Below, piece after piece: positions 23,401 through 34,984 of a stretch of DNA of 64,000 nucleotides. Position 1 is the stretch's first letter; the number at the start of each line of letters is the position of its first letter. Position numbers and translations under genes: made by a program. Under the pieces are notes generated by a model that searched no databases, had not been told where the DNA came from, and saw only the letters and a list, made by a program, of their open reading frames with translations. Source of the DNA: Leptidea sinapis (taxonomy: Eukaryota; Arthropoda; Insecta; Lepidoptera; Pieridae); the NCBI RefSeq assembly GCF_905404315.1, contig NC_066268.1, positions 13,988,001 to 14,052,000 on the forward strand. The letters run 5' to 3'.

Positions 23401-24059
23401 GTTTTTTTTTGTTAAAATTTTTACTCCCTAATACGGGCAGTTTGGATTAAAAACGATTATAACATTTATATTGTACTTGTTTGGTATTCTTCCTGCAGTG
23501 TCCAGTAGGAAGCACCACAACGGTGCATTTTCCTGCCACTATTTGAGTTGTTTACGTCGTCACTTCTTACAATTGAAAGAAGGATGTAAATTCATTGCTT
23601 GTACATAATCTCTCTCAAAATGCTTCGCACGATTAAGTATCTTCTTCAACCCATAAATTAAACAAACTTTAATTTAATTTATTTATAAAATTTAATTAAT
23701 TTAAATATAAAAATTTATTTATTAAAGCAGTAATAATGTTATGCATGCTGTCATATTTTGAAATTACCCTCCTGACATATTTCCAATTTTATTTAATTAC
23801 CATTAACTTGTAAACTAACAGAAATTGCTTACTTTCAACATAATCAAAACTTCAAATAACCCAAATTATCTTATTACAAAAGAGGACAATACGACTCAAT
23901 AATGGCACTCTTTAAATTTCACCCCATTACCTTGAATGGGGTTCTATTCAAAATTTTGCAAAGCCATGAATTCGAGCATACTGTCGAGGCGGAACAATGA
24001 ATCCAAATAACCATTAATATGTAATAAATACTATGGGGCAATAAAACCGTGTCGCGTGG

Positions 24060-24330
24060 GGGACAAACAAACAAGTGTACAGAGGCAACCCCTAAACGCC
24101 GAGCATTGTTCGTAAAGGCGCGGGCGTGAAATGACCTGGGGACCGTCATCTCCGAAGTTTGCCGAACGAAGACGATTGGTTCCGCTCCGAATGCAAACAG
24201 CTGCTGTGTTTCAGAAATGGGGGTTGCCCTTCATTAGTGCGACTTGTCTCGAAAAGATCGATGTTTATTTTTGGACAGCGTGAGTTTTAGCTGATGTCTG
24301 CCTGATGATGAATAGCAGAAATACTGACAG
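24060..24330. promoter_or_regulatory. Candidate regulatory block upstream of senseless exon
   Basis: This is a GC-richer, repeat-free stretch in an AT-rich neighbourhood, 0.7-1.0 kb before the exon at 25032. It contains an ACAGCTGCTG E-box near 24200. Proneural bHLH proteins act on senseless through E-boxes in other insects, so an enhancer role is plausible. That is inference from composition and one short motif. Confidence 0.3.
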
Positions 24331-24654
24331 ATTTGAAAAATCATACTTATTAAAACCTTAATAAGTTAAATTTATTTGCAAAATTTCTCTATATATAGTA
24401 GCTAAATCTGAGGTAATGAGGTAGCTGAGGTAAATTGACATTAAAAAAATTATATGATCATTAATGTTCTGAAAATATAGGTATATACGAACGCATTTAT
24501 TAATGAAATATATTATTTTATTTATTACTCTTAAGTAAATTACCATAACTTAGTTTCAAATTTATTCAATGTAATCCAAGGAAAAGAAAATCAAATTTCA
24601 AAGTTGCACTACAACAATACGCCTATTTTAATAAAACCAACATAACAAATTATC

Positions 24655-24900
24655 GTAACGGTTCCACGCGCCCGCGGATTAGTGAATTGTAAAAAAGATT
24701 GGGGTCTTCTCGACCCGACGTGTTAATTACGGGGGTTGGACTAGGGGTAACAGATGAAAGTCAATTTGCTGCTACGACATGATACGGCTCATTTCATCTG
24801 TGCGACAAGTGTAGCACCTGTGCAGTTTCACTGGCCCAGGGGCGTTGCAATATCCTTTGTGATCTTTGAACAAACAATAGAATTGCGTCGCCCTTTTTGA
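24655..24900. promoter_or_regulatory. Candidate regulatory block just upstream of senseless exon
   Basis: This GC-richer block has no match to the repeat families here. It contains a GCACCTGTGC E-box near 24818 and a GTTAATTACGGGGGTTGGAC segment. It lies 130-380 bp before the acceptor at 25031, so it is intronic if the upstream exon is right. No TATA box or initiator was identified. Confidence 0.3.
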
Positions 24901-25031
24901 ATGTTCAATTCTAAACGTATTCGGCGTTTTGTTACAATTTTACGTTAGGGTAAATACGAATTTAAACACAGAACAATTTCTTTGAGCCTAAATAAACAAT
25001 AAGTCTCATCTAACTTTGTTATTCTTTCCAG

Positions 25032-25680
25032 ATGAAATCAAATTTGGAATAAATCGTTTGGTCGGAGACAAAACTGACGAAGAAGACACAGAGTCACACA
25101 ATAACGATACAACGCGGACTGAAGATATTTCTCCCACCTCTCAATGTGGCAGCCCTTGTTGGGCTCCAAGTCCTCAATCTCCTCGATCAGTCAGATCAAC
25201 GTCACCTGAACTTGAAGTAGATTCACCACCATCATCACCGCGACGACCACCAGATTCCTCTCCGCCGTTAAAAAGATCGGAAGCTTTTTCAGTTAGCGCA
25301 TTACTGAGACCTGATGCACCGCGAACACAGCCCCACAGACCTTTTCTGTACCCTCCGTTACCGTTTGCCGAATTCCTGAGAGATGCAGGCAGCTTGGCTT
25401 TGCCAGGATGGGGAGGTTATAGTAATCTTTATCTACACGCAGTCCAAGCCGCGGGGCCCGAATTCTTGAGACTAAGAGCAGCTGTTCTTGGCAACCCTAG
25501 TCCATTATCAAGACCATTACCAATTGGAGATGTGTACTCCTGTGTTAAATGTGAAAAAATGTTTAGCACTCCTCATGGATTAGAAGTGCATGCCAGAAGA
25601 TCACATAATGGAAAACGGCCGTTCGCATGTGAACTTTGTAGCAAGACATTTGGACATGAAATAAGTCTGAGCCAACATAG
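25032..25680 (+). CDS. sens: senseless/Gfi-1, exon with acidic region, FSVSALL motif and zinc finger 1
   Basis: Senseless/Gfi-1 is a nuclear zinc-finger factor. In flies it commits and maintains sensory organ precursors together with proneural bHLH proteins. The exon starts after TTCTTTCCAG and ends at CATAG|GTAATT, entered in phase 1 and left in phase 2. In order it encodes an acidic patch (GDKTDEEDTES), a Ser/Pro-rich stretch (SPTSQCGSPCWAPSPQSP and on), a KRSEAFSVSALLRPD motif, a hydrophobic linker (PFLYPPLPFAEFLRD), then finger 1 (YSCVKCEKMFSTPHGLEVH, 25535-25606) and the first half of finger 2 (FACELCSKTFGHEISLSQH). STPHGLEVH and KRPFACELC are diagnostic of Gfi/Senseless. There is no in-frame start here, because the first AUG in the exon is out of frame and meets a stop, so at least one coding exon lies upstream. 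Confidence 0.95.
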
Positions 25681-26188
25681 GTAATTTAATTTAAATAGTC
25701 TTATATATCTGCAAACATATATTAATTTCTATACTTAAAATTATATCACAACCATCATGTTCACGAAGCATCCTCACACAAACAATGAATTCAAGCTCTA
25801 AAGGTTAACGCATCCAATGTAGGATAATTTATATTAATGCAGTATATTCTTAATTACTTTTTATTAAATATGTGATATTTAAGAAGCTTTTAACTAACAC
25901 TATTCATATATTGGATGCAGCACCTTACAAACTAATTAGTTTTGTGTATTACAGCCATTGTAAAGTACGCTATTGATTGAAAAGAGTGGACGTTAAGTTT
26001 CTTGTATGTTCATCTCGCGAACTCTACTTTTTCTGAACATATGGTAGATTTATTAATTTAATTATTCAATAGCGATTAGTTTAAGCCTTTGACTATGCAT
26101 TTTAATTCTAAAAATTTGTATTTATTTAATTTGTAACTTAAAATTACCGTATCTACAATAGGTATCGTAATAGGATCTGGTGTTGCAG
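25681..26188 (+). other. senseless intron, 508 bp, phase 2, with LINE family D copy
   Basis: The intron runs from GTAATT to TGTTGCAG and splits finger 2 inside the Arg codon of SQHRAVHS. About 25905-26110 holds a family D LINE 3' region (ATATTGGATGCAGCACCTT, ACAGCCATTGTAAAGTACGC, GATTGAAAAGAGTGGACG). It is inverted relative to the copy at 745-1680. I see nothing identifiable in the remaining 250 bp. Confidence 0.85.
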
Positions 26189-26370
26189 GGCAGTGCACAG
26201 TGTAGAAAAGGTTTTCGAATGCAAGCAATGTGGGAAGACTTTCAAGCGGTCGAGCACGCTATCCACCCATCTGTTAATCCACTCTGACACCCGGCCCTAT
26301 CCCTGCCAGTACTGCGGCAAGAGATTTCATCAGAAATCCGACATGAAGAAGCACACCTATATACATACAG
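26189..26370 (+). CDS. sens: senseless/Gfi-1, exon with zinc fingers 2 (end), 3 and 4
   Basis: Joining phase 2 to the previous exon completes SQHRAVHS, the finger 2/3 junction. Finger 3 is FECKQCGKTFKRSSTLSTH plus LLIH (26214-26282). Finger 4 is YPCQYCGKRFHQKSDMKKH plus TYIH (26298-26366). All Cys and His ligands are present, and the HSDTRPY linker is the one seen in Gfi proteins. The exon ends ACATACAG|GTATGT in phase 1, inside the Gly codon of the HTGEKP linker, and the frame is completed by the exon 34 kb downstream. Fingers 3-5 are the DNA-reading fingers in the Gfi family. Reading past the donor gives a spurious extension that stops at 26456. Confidence 0.95.
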
Positions 26371-28555
26371 GTATGTTTTATACTACTTATTCTAAGATAA
26401 CTGTTGAAATTAATTTGGGAAGTTTACCAACGCCTCTCGTGATGGAGAAAAAGTGACGACATTTGCGTTTTGTTGATAGTATTTTTGTAGAGCCCTTTTG
26501 TAAGGTTTAAGCGTTATTTACGTATTTTTAAGTGCTATTTGAATTTTCCTACGCAATTTGACAAGTTTTTGCCCTTGTTGAATACAATATATTATATATA
26601 TCAAACATACTTAGGATATACTTATCTATTCGTATAAACAAAAAAGAAATAAAGCGAGACAGGAAAGAGAAGGGAATTTTTTGTTACTGAAACCCATTTT
26701 GACTGACAAGTCGTAAACAGTATGCCACGCTTGGAATTAACTTCTTAGTATTTTCAATACTATTCTGACAAACCACTAGCTAACGCACACATTGATAAAC
26801 AAATCAAAATTGGTCATGCATTATCGGACTGTCAGGTCATCTATATACGCTAGAATGATATCAAACATAAGTAGCGGAGTACTGTGATAAGGATTTTACC
26901 AATATTTAATATTAAAATTCCATCTAGATTGAAAAAAAAAAATAGTAAGTAATATATTGTTATTGCCACTCCCAATCGTAAAGAAATATATTTCTATTCT
27001 ATTTTCTTGTCATTTGCAATACCAAATAGGTAAGGGGCGGGGCGGTACCATGAAGATAAGCGCGAATATAGCCTCCATTCATCTTACATAATGTAGCAAA
27101 GACAAGAAATTAGAAGACACTTAAAAGCTGACGTTAATGAAACAATTACTCATAATATAACTCAAATAAGGCCACAATAATTCAAAGCAAACACCTCTAA
27201 GAGGTCCATTTACAGAGGCAACATAATTCAGGATGGAGACTCTGTCAAAACATCTTAAGCTCACCCTCGCCACATAATTAATGTACATTAACACCTTAGA
27301 CTTGGGGTGTTTTATAATAATCGCGTAGACGGGGTGAGCAAAGACGGTTTGTGGTGCGATGTTGGGGTTATTGCAATGATACACACTGTCGCTCCCGTAT
27401 GACAGCAAAGGATGCTTAACACGAATACCTTCTTGGTAATTTCAATCCCAATATATCTTTATCAGGCATCATCAAAATGTAGTTTTTATATGAAAATTAT
27501 TATCTAAATACCAACATATTTTTGTCTAATTTTAATCAGGTTATTACGATAAATGAGAAGTAAATTAATAATAAGCAGCATGTTATGCAGGGATATAAGT
27601 ATTTTTTTATGTCTTTTTTGTGCTACATTTTGACTCCAAATATTGTAAAAGCTATTATGGGCAGATAAAAAGTTTGTGCTCAAAAATATCTTTACAGTCA
27701 TAGAATGATACTGATTCATTACTTCATGAATAATATACATTCAGAATCATTAATAAATACTATATAAATCATTATGATTTGCAATCAAAGCTTTGTGTTT
27801 TGAATATCGATATTTAAAGAGGCATCTTCATGCTTGCATTTTTAGTGCACCAAAATAGAGACTTAAAACTGAAATATATAACGTATTTCGATTTTCCCTT
27901 GCATTAAAATAACGTATTATAAAGTGAAGTGAGTTGTACAAACGTAACGTCCGTATGTTCGTGGTGCTGAAATCATTCATGAATATAATATGCTGCGGTC
28001 TGCGGTGGTAGCGTTTTCCTATTATATAAGATTGCTTACAATCACTATTTTAACCCCAATTGGAAGTTTTAGGTATATTTAAACCTTACGAATGCATATG
28101 AAGAGAGAATTTGCCTGTTTTATATCTAACAGGCTGACCACACAGATTTTAGTTTTGTTTAACTCTATATAAATAAATAAAAATAAATGTTGCTAAGCGC
28201 AAAACTCGAGTACGGCTCGACCAATTAGGTAATTTTTTTTTTTTCAAAATTTCTTAAGATTTTAGTAAAGATATAAATTAAAAATGAAAATTGCGTGGAT
28301 AACAGTAAAAACAACGCTGTTCTTTACACATAAAAACTAGTAGTCAAATAGTTGACGTAAATTGTATAGTATATTATAATATCTATGTCTAAAAATAAAT
28401 AAATTATAATTTTATGAATTAATCAAAAGCCTTCTATATCAACAAATTAGAAAAGCATTTTGGTTTTTAGAACATGTGACGTCAGAATTCCCATACCATT
28501 ACAAGTTTCAAATTTTCTATTTTTAGTTGAACTTTGGTTTACCTTAATCTTAATA

Positions 28556-28917
28556 TATATAAATTACGTGACACGTTGTTTGTCCGCGATGGTCTCCTAA
28601 ACTAATGAACGGATTTTAATGGGGATTACTTCATGCAGTGCAGTTTGGTCCAACTTGAGAGATAGGATAGTTTTTATTTCGATTTAAGACCCATAACTAT
28701 TTTTATTTTCAATATTTGTTTTGTATGGACCTATTTTCTATGAGAAAATTTAGTCACGCACGGTTTGACAGTTCCGCTGTGAAACAATTTCATTATAACA
28801 ACAGGGAGCATTTTTTACGAAATAATTATTGATGTTTTGAAATATTATTGGTAAATTCCTATGAAACAGTATTTTGTTATCTACAGAACAACGTCTGTCG
28901 GGGCAGCTAGTAAACTG
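28556..28917 (-). repeat. Dispersed repeat F, inverted copy
   Basis: In reverse complement it runs from CTAGCTGCCCCGACAGACGT through GTTCTGTAGATAAC, GAAATTGTTTCACAGCGGAA and CAAGTTGGACCAAACTGCA to GACACGTAATTT-like sequence. It matches 51597-51962 and 52462-52815 over nearly its full length. One end reads CTAG followed by T, which would fit a Helitron 3' end, but I could not establish that. Confidence 0.7.
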
Positions 28918-30154
28918 TATATTATTAATGTATATATTCAAACCTTCCTCTTGAATCACTACGTCTACTGCAGTATACCGTAACAATACCGCATGAAAAT
29001 CTGTTGAGTAGGTTATAAAATTATTGCTTTGAAATACATTGACTCGACTTTTGTAACCAACCAATTGAGTATGATTTTTCTACATAGATAATCATATCTA
29101 AATCGTATCGTTTAAGCTTTGTAACATTAAATAATAATATAAAGTATTATTTCTATATTATTTGTGCTTTTGTACACAATAATCTTAGAAGTAGCTAAAC
29201 GCCACCGACATTTAAAGTTGACAGAAGTAAATCTTCATGAAAACGTGGCTTATAAGACAAAATATAAGTTTTTTCTTGCGCGCTTTAAGGAATATTGGCT
29301 TCACAAACTTTAATTAATTGAAATAATATATTAAAGACGGTATCGTGAAAAAATTTGAAATCCGTAAACGAAAAAAATCCAATAAAAATTTATACGTTGT
29401 TTGTTAATTTTTATTAGAATTCATTTATTTTTTTCATTAAAAAATAAGCATTAGGCACATCTTGATGGTAGGTAGGCAGGATTTATCAACTAACACTATT
29501 AATAATTCGCTGTTAACAATATTTAAACATTTTCAGAGATGAGATTTTCAAACAAGTGCAAAAGCCTATACTGCATACAGCCCCAAAGAAGTAGAATTAG
29601 CATTACTTTCTCAGATTTATGAATTTAATATTTCTGTCGTGTTAACTCGGGCGAGATAAAAATCAGTGCAATAACCACAGTCCGAATAAATATCTTAATT
29701 AGAAACACAAAAAGTATTTGTAGGTTTTTGTTCTCAACGAAATTTTAAAAGCTGATTGGAAAGGATTTTTTCTGTGACAGACTCTTAGATAATTTATATG
29801 TCTACATAGAGCCTCTTGATGCTAGACAACTGATGAAAACAGGCCAGGCTTATTACTTTAGTGTGCGTGACAAGCTACGTCATACACTCGCGATTTGTTG
29901 TTGTAACGTTGTGTTAGCACGCTGCATTGCTCAAAATAGAGGTTAACAGTGAACCTCAATTTTTTTTCAACGTTTTTACAGCTGTCAGTATATTTAGACG
30001 TATATATGATTTAAGGTCAGACTATTTTTATTTTTCTGCTTATTGTTGTCAGTTTTGTATTATTCCGGCTATTGTTTGCCGCCTGTACGATTAAGCCAAT
30101 ATATCTGCACTGTTTGAAGTGACTAAAGAAACATAGATACTGACTGATCTAGGG

Positions 30155-30432
30155 TTAAAATGCAACCACCACAACGGCGCCTATTTCTGTCGTGAAGCAG
30201 TAATGTGTAAGCATTGCTGTGTTTCGGTCTGAAGGGCGCCGTAGCTAGTGAAATTACTAGGCAAACGAGATTTAACATCTTATGTCTCAAGGTGACGAGC
30301 GCAGCTGTAGTGCCGCTCAGATTTTTGGTAATTTTCAAGAATCCTGAGCAGCACTGCATTGTAATGGGCAGGGCGTATCAATTACCATCAGCTGAACATC
30401 CTGCTCGTCTCGTCCCTTATTTTCATTAAAAA
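30155..30432 (+). repeat. LINE family B 3' end
   Basis: A well-preserved 3' UTR from CACCACAACGGCGCCTATTT to CTCGTCTCGTCCCTTATTTT and an A-rich tail, lacking the first about 35 bp present in other copies. Confidence 0.8.
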
Positions 30433-30904
30433 AAGCAGGAAGATAACAATCGAGAACTTTTGTAGCGAAAGATAATGATGATGTAAAAGTTGTAAGTCCT
30501 TTGTGAATGGTATTTCGTTACCCTGTCGGAACATCGTTACCATTTCTAATAATATATCGAACCGCAGTAAAAAAATACCAGACAAATATCTAAAGGTTGA
30601 GAAGAAATTGGATGAAAATCCTCATAAAGTACGGTAGCTTATTTAAGTCATGATTGTCGTAGGAATTGCTAACCACCCTTAACATTTAGGGGGATGAAAA
30701 ATAGATGTTGTCCGATTCTTAGACCTATCCAATATGTACTCAAAATTTCATGTTTAACACCATGACACGAGAATTTTATATATTAGATATCAGCTTGGTT
30801 ATAGACAGTCTCTCAAAGAAAAATTTAAGGAAATAAATATTATGACTCTTCACTGTCAGTACATTTATGAAAATTTAATATACGTTCACAAAAATCGTCA
30901 CCTT

Positions 30905-31330
30905 TTTGCTCTAAAAATAAGGGATTGCTTGTGACTAATTCTAGTAGGCTTCATAAGATACATAATAGCATTATGGGTAAATGTACACTTTTATAATAAA
31001 GTCCCAGCCACTGTTCAGGCTTTATCTGTAAATAAATTTAAATGTTTTATTAAGAAATGGCTCTGTCGTAAATCCTATTACTCCACAGCTGAATATCTTG
31101 GTGATCGGATCAGCCTGGGGCTAGATTATTTTATAGCAATAGCAATGACAGTACAATATTGTATATTTTTAATAAAAATAGCGCCAAAAAAGAATGCTGG
31201 GAGAGTTTCTTGAGCCGCTTCTTTTCTCTCAGAGCGCCATTTGTTTTCGAAGCAGTATATTAGAAATGACATCAAAAAGAATTCTAAAGGAATGAATTTT
31301 GAGAAAATAAATGCCTTTTATGCCTTATTT
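30905..31330 (+). mobile_element. LINE family C 3' end
   Basis: It encodes NKFKCFIKKWLCRKSYYSTA, then EYLGDRISLGLDYFIAIAMT, followed by the GAGAGTTTCTTGAGCCGCTT and CATCAAAAAGAATTCTAAAG landmarks of the 3' UTR. It is a 5'-truncated LINE, similar in extent to the copy at 21515. Confidence 0.75.
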
Positions 31331-31797
31331 ACTAGAGATTGTCAGATGTGTTAAAAATATAGCGAAACCCACAACAGTAAGCCGTGAAACAGCAACAAAT
31401 CCCTCATTCGATACGATTTACTTCTCGCGAAGACTCTGAATGAATTATTCACGAGCTGAACCCTTGTTTCCTTAATAATGACGTTCGCTGATAAGGGACA
31501 AGTGTTGTTATATCGCTCGCTAGCACTGCCCCGTGGCAATGTTCAAGTAAATTGATGTAAATAATATAAGTAAATAATAATTTAAAGGCGTATTATGTTA
31601 TTCAATGGCCTAAAATCTAGGGTTTTAGAATTATAAGTCATTAAGTAATGTATGTACAATATTGAGGCTTTTAATAAAAAAGTATATTTAAAATGGTTTA
31701 TTAAATTGTATAATAATAAAATAATAAAATTTCAACAGTAACGTTTTTCTATACAAAGTTTGACGGTAACACTTATTTGAATCACGCCATCTTTTTT

Positions 31798-32235
31798 AAC
31801 CGACTTCAAAAAAGGAGGAGGTTCTCAATTCGTCGGTATCTTTTTTATGCTTGTTAACTCAAAACTCTCGACTGGGTGAACCGATTTTGATAATTCCTTT
31901 TTATTTGAAAGCTGGTGCTTTCCGTGTGGTCCCATTGTAATTTGGTCTAGATCTGGCAATGGCATCCATGAGAATACCATAAAAGTCTTAAATTTGCTAT
32001 ACATACGTATAGCATAGTGGATGATAATTTTACGAATAACTCAATATCGCGCCAACCGATTTCGATTATTCTTTTTTTTATTGGAAAGGATATACTTCAA
32101 AGATAGTTTGGTAAAGTTCTGATTACGGAAACCATGCCAAGTAACGGAACTCTTCAATTCTCAGGAGCAAATTAACGATACTCAGCCGAATCTTTTTTTA
32201 AGTTATCCGGATATCTGTACGCATAGCATGATGAA
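31798..32235 (+). mobile_element. TIR element G, long copy
   Basis: It starts AACCGACTTCAAAAAAGGAG GAGGTTCTCAATTCGTCGG and continues with GGGTGAACCGATTTTGATAA and GTGGTCCCATTGTAATTTGG. The inverted terminus seen in the 23260 copy is not obvious, so the right edge is approximate. Confidence 0.6.
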
Positions 32236-33020
32236 AAAGCGATATAATTGTTTTTCCTTGCCTTATAAATACACATAGTTCCATGTATTTTGATGATGTG
32301 GCCAACTAACTATTTATTTCGAAAAAACCTGAGGTTAAATTTCAAATCTCAATGTAAAGTATCGATACATGTTTATCTACGTGAGTACGTAGCTATGGAC
32401 ATAGGTATACTATAATTAAAATAATATATAAAAATAAGGCATAGGTACACTGAAAAGTTCTTTTATAAAATTAAACAGACGAGTTTGTAGGTATGTAGCC
32501 TTTCAGTTTTTCAAGTTCATTTGAGCAGGGAGGGTAGCGTGATTCAAATAGATTCACTCACTACTTGTAAGAGAAAGAGGGACAACTTCAACGAGGGGAG
32601 TTGCGAAGAGGTTTTAGGGTTACGGAAGTATGTATTCGGCTGTCAAAGTTACATAGGTGGTAGAAGGGGTCTTGGAATGTATTTTTTAAAGTTTAATGAA
32701 GTCGTTTTCTTTTCCTGGTCTTGTGGAAACTGGTAAAATAACTTCATTCTGTTAATATATAAAAATACACATGATGTTTAAGATCATATTTTAAAGTTTT
32801 TGCTTATTTTTCACATAGTGACTATATGATTCTTAATCTATTCATTTTGCTCATCATCATTAGTCACTCAATTTCCGTACTGAGTTTGAATTTATTACAT
32901 TTGAATCTATTTTATTTGTATATTTTTTATTTCAAATTATGTACATATGACTTTATTATTAATAACGCTATTTATATAAATAATAATAAAATAAAACTTA
33001 AGTAATCTAACAAAATTAAT

Positions 33021-33260
33021 TAATTACAAATAGAAAATATCATTAAGATCGCTATCGGCAGGTAAGGTGCCCATGAAGCTGGCAACGTTACCTCTTTGTA
33101 TGGCCAAACTTACCCTTTGACAGAGGTACGTACCAGATCTTGGGTCACCTGTTAAATCGGTTAGATGCCTGGATAGCTCTTTTACGAGTTTTTGTGCCGA
33201 TGGACCCCAAGGACCCATCGTCTCCACCCCAAAGGGAACAAATATGTATCCATCACTGAG
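33021..33260 (-). mobile_element. Retroelement ORF C-terminal fragment
   Basis: The minus-strand frame reads YIFVPFGVETMGPWGPSAQ then LVKELSRHLTDLTGDPRSGT, YLCQRVSLAIQRGNVASFMG and TLPADSDLNDIFYL-stop. This is the kind of C-terminus found at the end of reverse-transcriptase ORFs of some insect LINEs, recalled from general familiarity. A stop lies just upstream (before LSDGYIF), so only about 75 codons survive. It is not a host gene. Confidence 0.55.
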
Positions 33261-33967
33261 TTATGTTGATATAGTTGAATCTATGACCCTTTTATTTAGA
33301 TTTCTAAAAAAAATGCTAACAGTAACTCTTGTCCATTTACGAGATTGAAAATTGTCCAGAGTAATCACTGACAAAACAAAACAACCTGTAACCTATCAGC
33401 AAAATAAATTTTCAACAAATACACTAAAACTGTTGAAGAGATAAGAGTATTTGTATATTTTTGTCGGCTTAGTACACTGTGTTATTACTAACAAATTAAA
33501 AAGACAAAATAGATCATAAATATGCTTTTTCTAATTAATTAATCAACATAATAACAATAAGTTGATATTCACCAAATCGTATATTATTACTTAATTAAGC
33601 ACCTGAATTACTTGACAAGTTAAGCCACAACCTACCCCGTATAAATTATGAACAATATCTATCCAGCAAATAGTTTCCAAACGGTATTTTAATCAGTGTC
33701 CCAACTTCTTGATAAATGCGCCCCAACAAATTTATAGCTGCAAAATTTTATAATTGCGCGTTAAATTAAACGGGCGATTAGTCTATGTCAAGTTAAACCG
33801 CCAGCCGCGATCTGTCACTTGTGAATTCGGTAAGTGAAGAGCGAACTTGTAAACCAATTACAAGTTACCTGTAATTAATTGTTGGCTTACTGTCGCTGCA
33901 ATATTAGAAAAGTTTTTAGAGTTCCATATTCATATATCCCTAATTTGTCCCTATACTGTCCACGCAC

Positions 33968-34545
33968 ATTACACAGCCGAGCGGTTAGTGACCCTGTCTA
34001 CTGAGGACCCGGGTTCGAATCCTGGTATGTATAAGCATTTATATGATAAATATGGTTGTTTGTTTCCGAGTTATGCATGCTTATATTTATTTATGTTTGC
34101 TTAAGTAAGTATATTAGAATATATTTCAAAAATTCATAATTTTTCCAGTTTTACAAACTGTTGAAATGCACTGATATCAAATATACATAAATAATAAAAA
34201 TTGAGGTAGTAAATTACACAATTCAGAAGTCAATAACTGCTCGAATAGATTTCCCAATATGCATCAAGTGGAATGCCTCATTGATTTCAGTAAAAGGCAT
34301 CTTGTGGGTGACAAACTCATCTAATGGCAGCTTCTTGTTGACATAGTCTTCCACGAGCTTTGGGACACTGTCTCGACTTTTGTACCCAGCAAAAGCTGTT
34401 CCTTTTCAAACACGTCCCGTGACAAGCTGGAATGACGGGTTATATTGTATTAAATATATCGTTGTCTTGTCCCTATGATATGGTAACTTGCGCCTAGTTT
34501 GGGACAAGTTAATTTGTGTAAAAGTGTGTCAATATAATATTAAAT
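33968..34545 (+). mobile_element. tRNA-derived SINE, split by an Fdh gene fragment
   Basis: The left half 33968-34115 carries a tRNA-like head (GAGCGGTTAG, CCTGTCTACTGAGGACCCGG, perfect box B GGTTCGAATCC at 34012-34022) and the body CATTTATATGATAAATATGG, TTGTTTCCGAGTTATGCATG. The right half 34441-34545 continues with TATATTGTATTAAATATATC and ends GTAAAAGTGTGTCAATATAA. The inverted copy at 59040-59300 has the halves contiguous, which shows that 34116-34440 is an insert. Confidence 0.85.
34116..34440 (-). pseudogene. Fdh: 3'-terminal fragment of class III alcohol dehydrogenase (Fdh)
   Basis: Fdh is the zinc-dependent S-(hydroxymethyl)glutathione dehydrogenase of about 375 residues that clears formaldehyde in the cytosol. 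The minus strand encodes only its last about 70 residues, including KGTAFAGYKSRDSVPKLVED, YVNKKLPLDEFVTHKMPF and TEINEAFHLMHIGKSIRAVI-DF, with the stop at 34223-34225 and about 105 bp of 3' UTR. The GRVWKG Trp codon is TGA (34406-34408), and one base is missing just upstream in the TRPFQ segment, so it cannot encode an enzyme. The insert is flanked by TATATT on both sides (34110-34115, 34441-34446) and splits a SINE. No poly(A) is visible at its 3' end, so retroposition is not proven and capture of a genomic fragment is possible. Confidence 0.85.
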
Positions 34546-34984
34546 CTATATTTATTTATCAGGCACTTACTAAACTCTTTTTAAAACTAATTTTTTATAG
34601 AACTTCTTCCTTTAAAATAAAATATAACCAATTAGCAAAATAAGTGCTAAGACACCCCTTTTCTTACTCGGTCACTTCAGATGTCATTAATCTTATATTA
34701 AGATGAACTCGCAAACCATAACGGGAAGATAAAAATTCAAAACAGAAACTCTATTATTCATGAATGTTTGATCGCTCAAATGCTCCTCCTAATTTAAAAA
34801 ACCCGGTGCTAATTAATCCGGGAATAAACAAGTGGCACATTTGCTCTCAGAATAATTACTCCGACGGCGGCTGTAATTCAGTTTTTTGCGTCGAAAAAAC
34901 TCCCTGGCCACAAGTCGTGGGCGAAGCTTAAAAGCATTCGCAAAATTGGTTTGCATTTATACAATTAAGACTTGTCTGTTTGTC

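Larger units (their letters stand above)
7178..25031. other. Intron 5' of the first secure senseless exon (17.9 kb if 7058-7177 is real)
   Basis: This is repeat-dense and has no recognised host gene. Relics listed separately include LINE families A-E, a LINE reverse transcriptase relic, a mariner relic, MITE copy 3, two TIR elements and tRNA-derived repeats. I see nothing identifiable in about 8280-9470, 9820-10650, 11250-13260, 16010-16830, 17970-18790, 19280-20750, 22730-23250 and 23410-24050. The last kilobase before the exon holds two GC-richer, repeat-free blocks (24060-24330 and 24655-24900). Confidence 0.5.

Noticed and set aside
23919..24149. Minus-strand frame starting MTVPRSFHARAF, superficially like a Gfi SNAG start (MPRSFLVK)
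   Set aside because: It is on the wrong strand for senseless. The SNAG motif needs Met directly before Pro-Arg-Ser-Phe-Leu-Val-Lys, and only four residues agree.
26371..26456. C-terminal coding extension of the finger 3-4 exon
   Set aside because: The donor CAG|GTATGT and the perfect continuation of HTGEKP at 60571 show it is intron, although an intron-retained isoform cannot be excluded.
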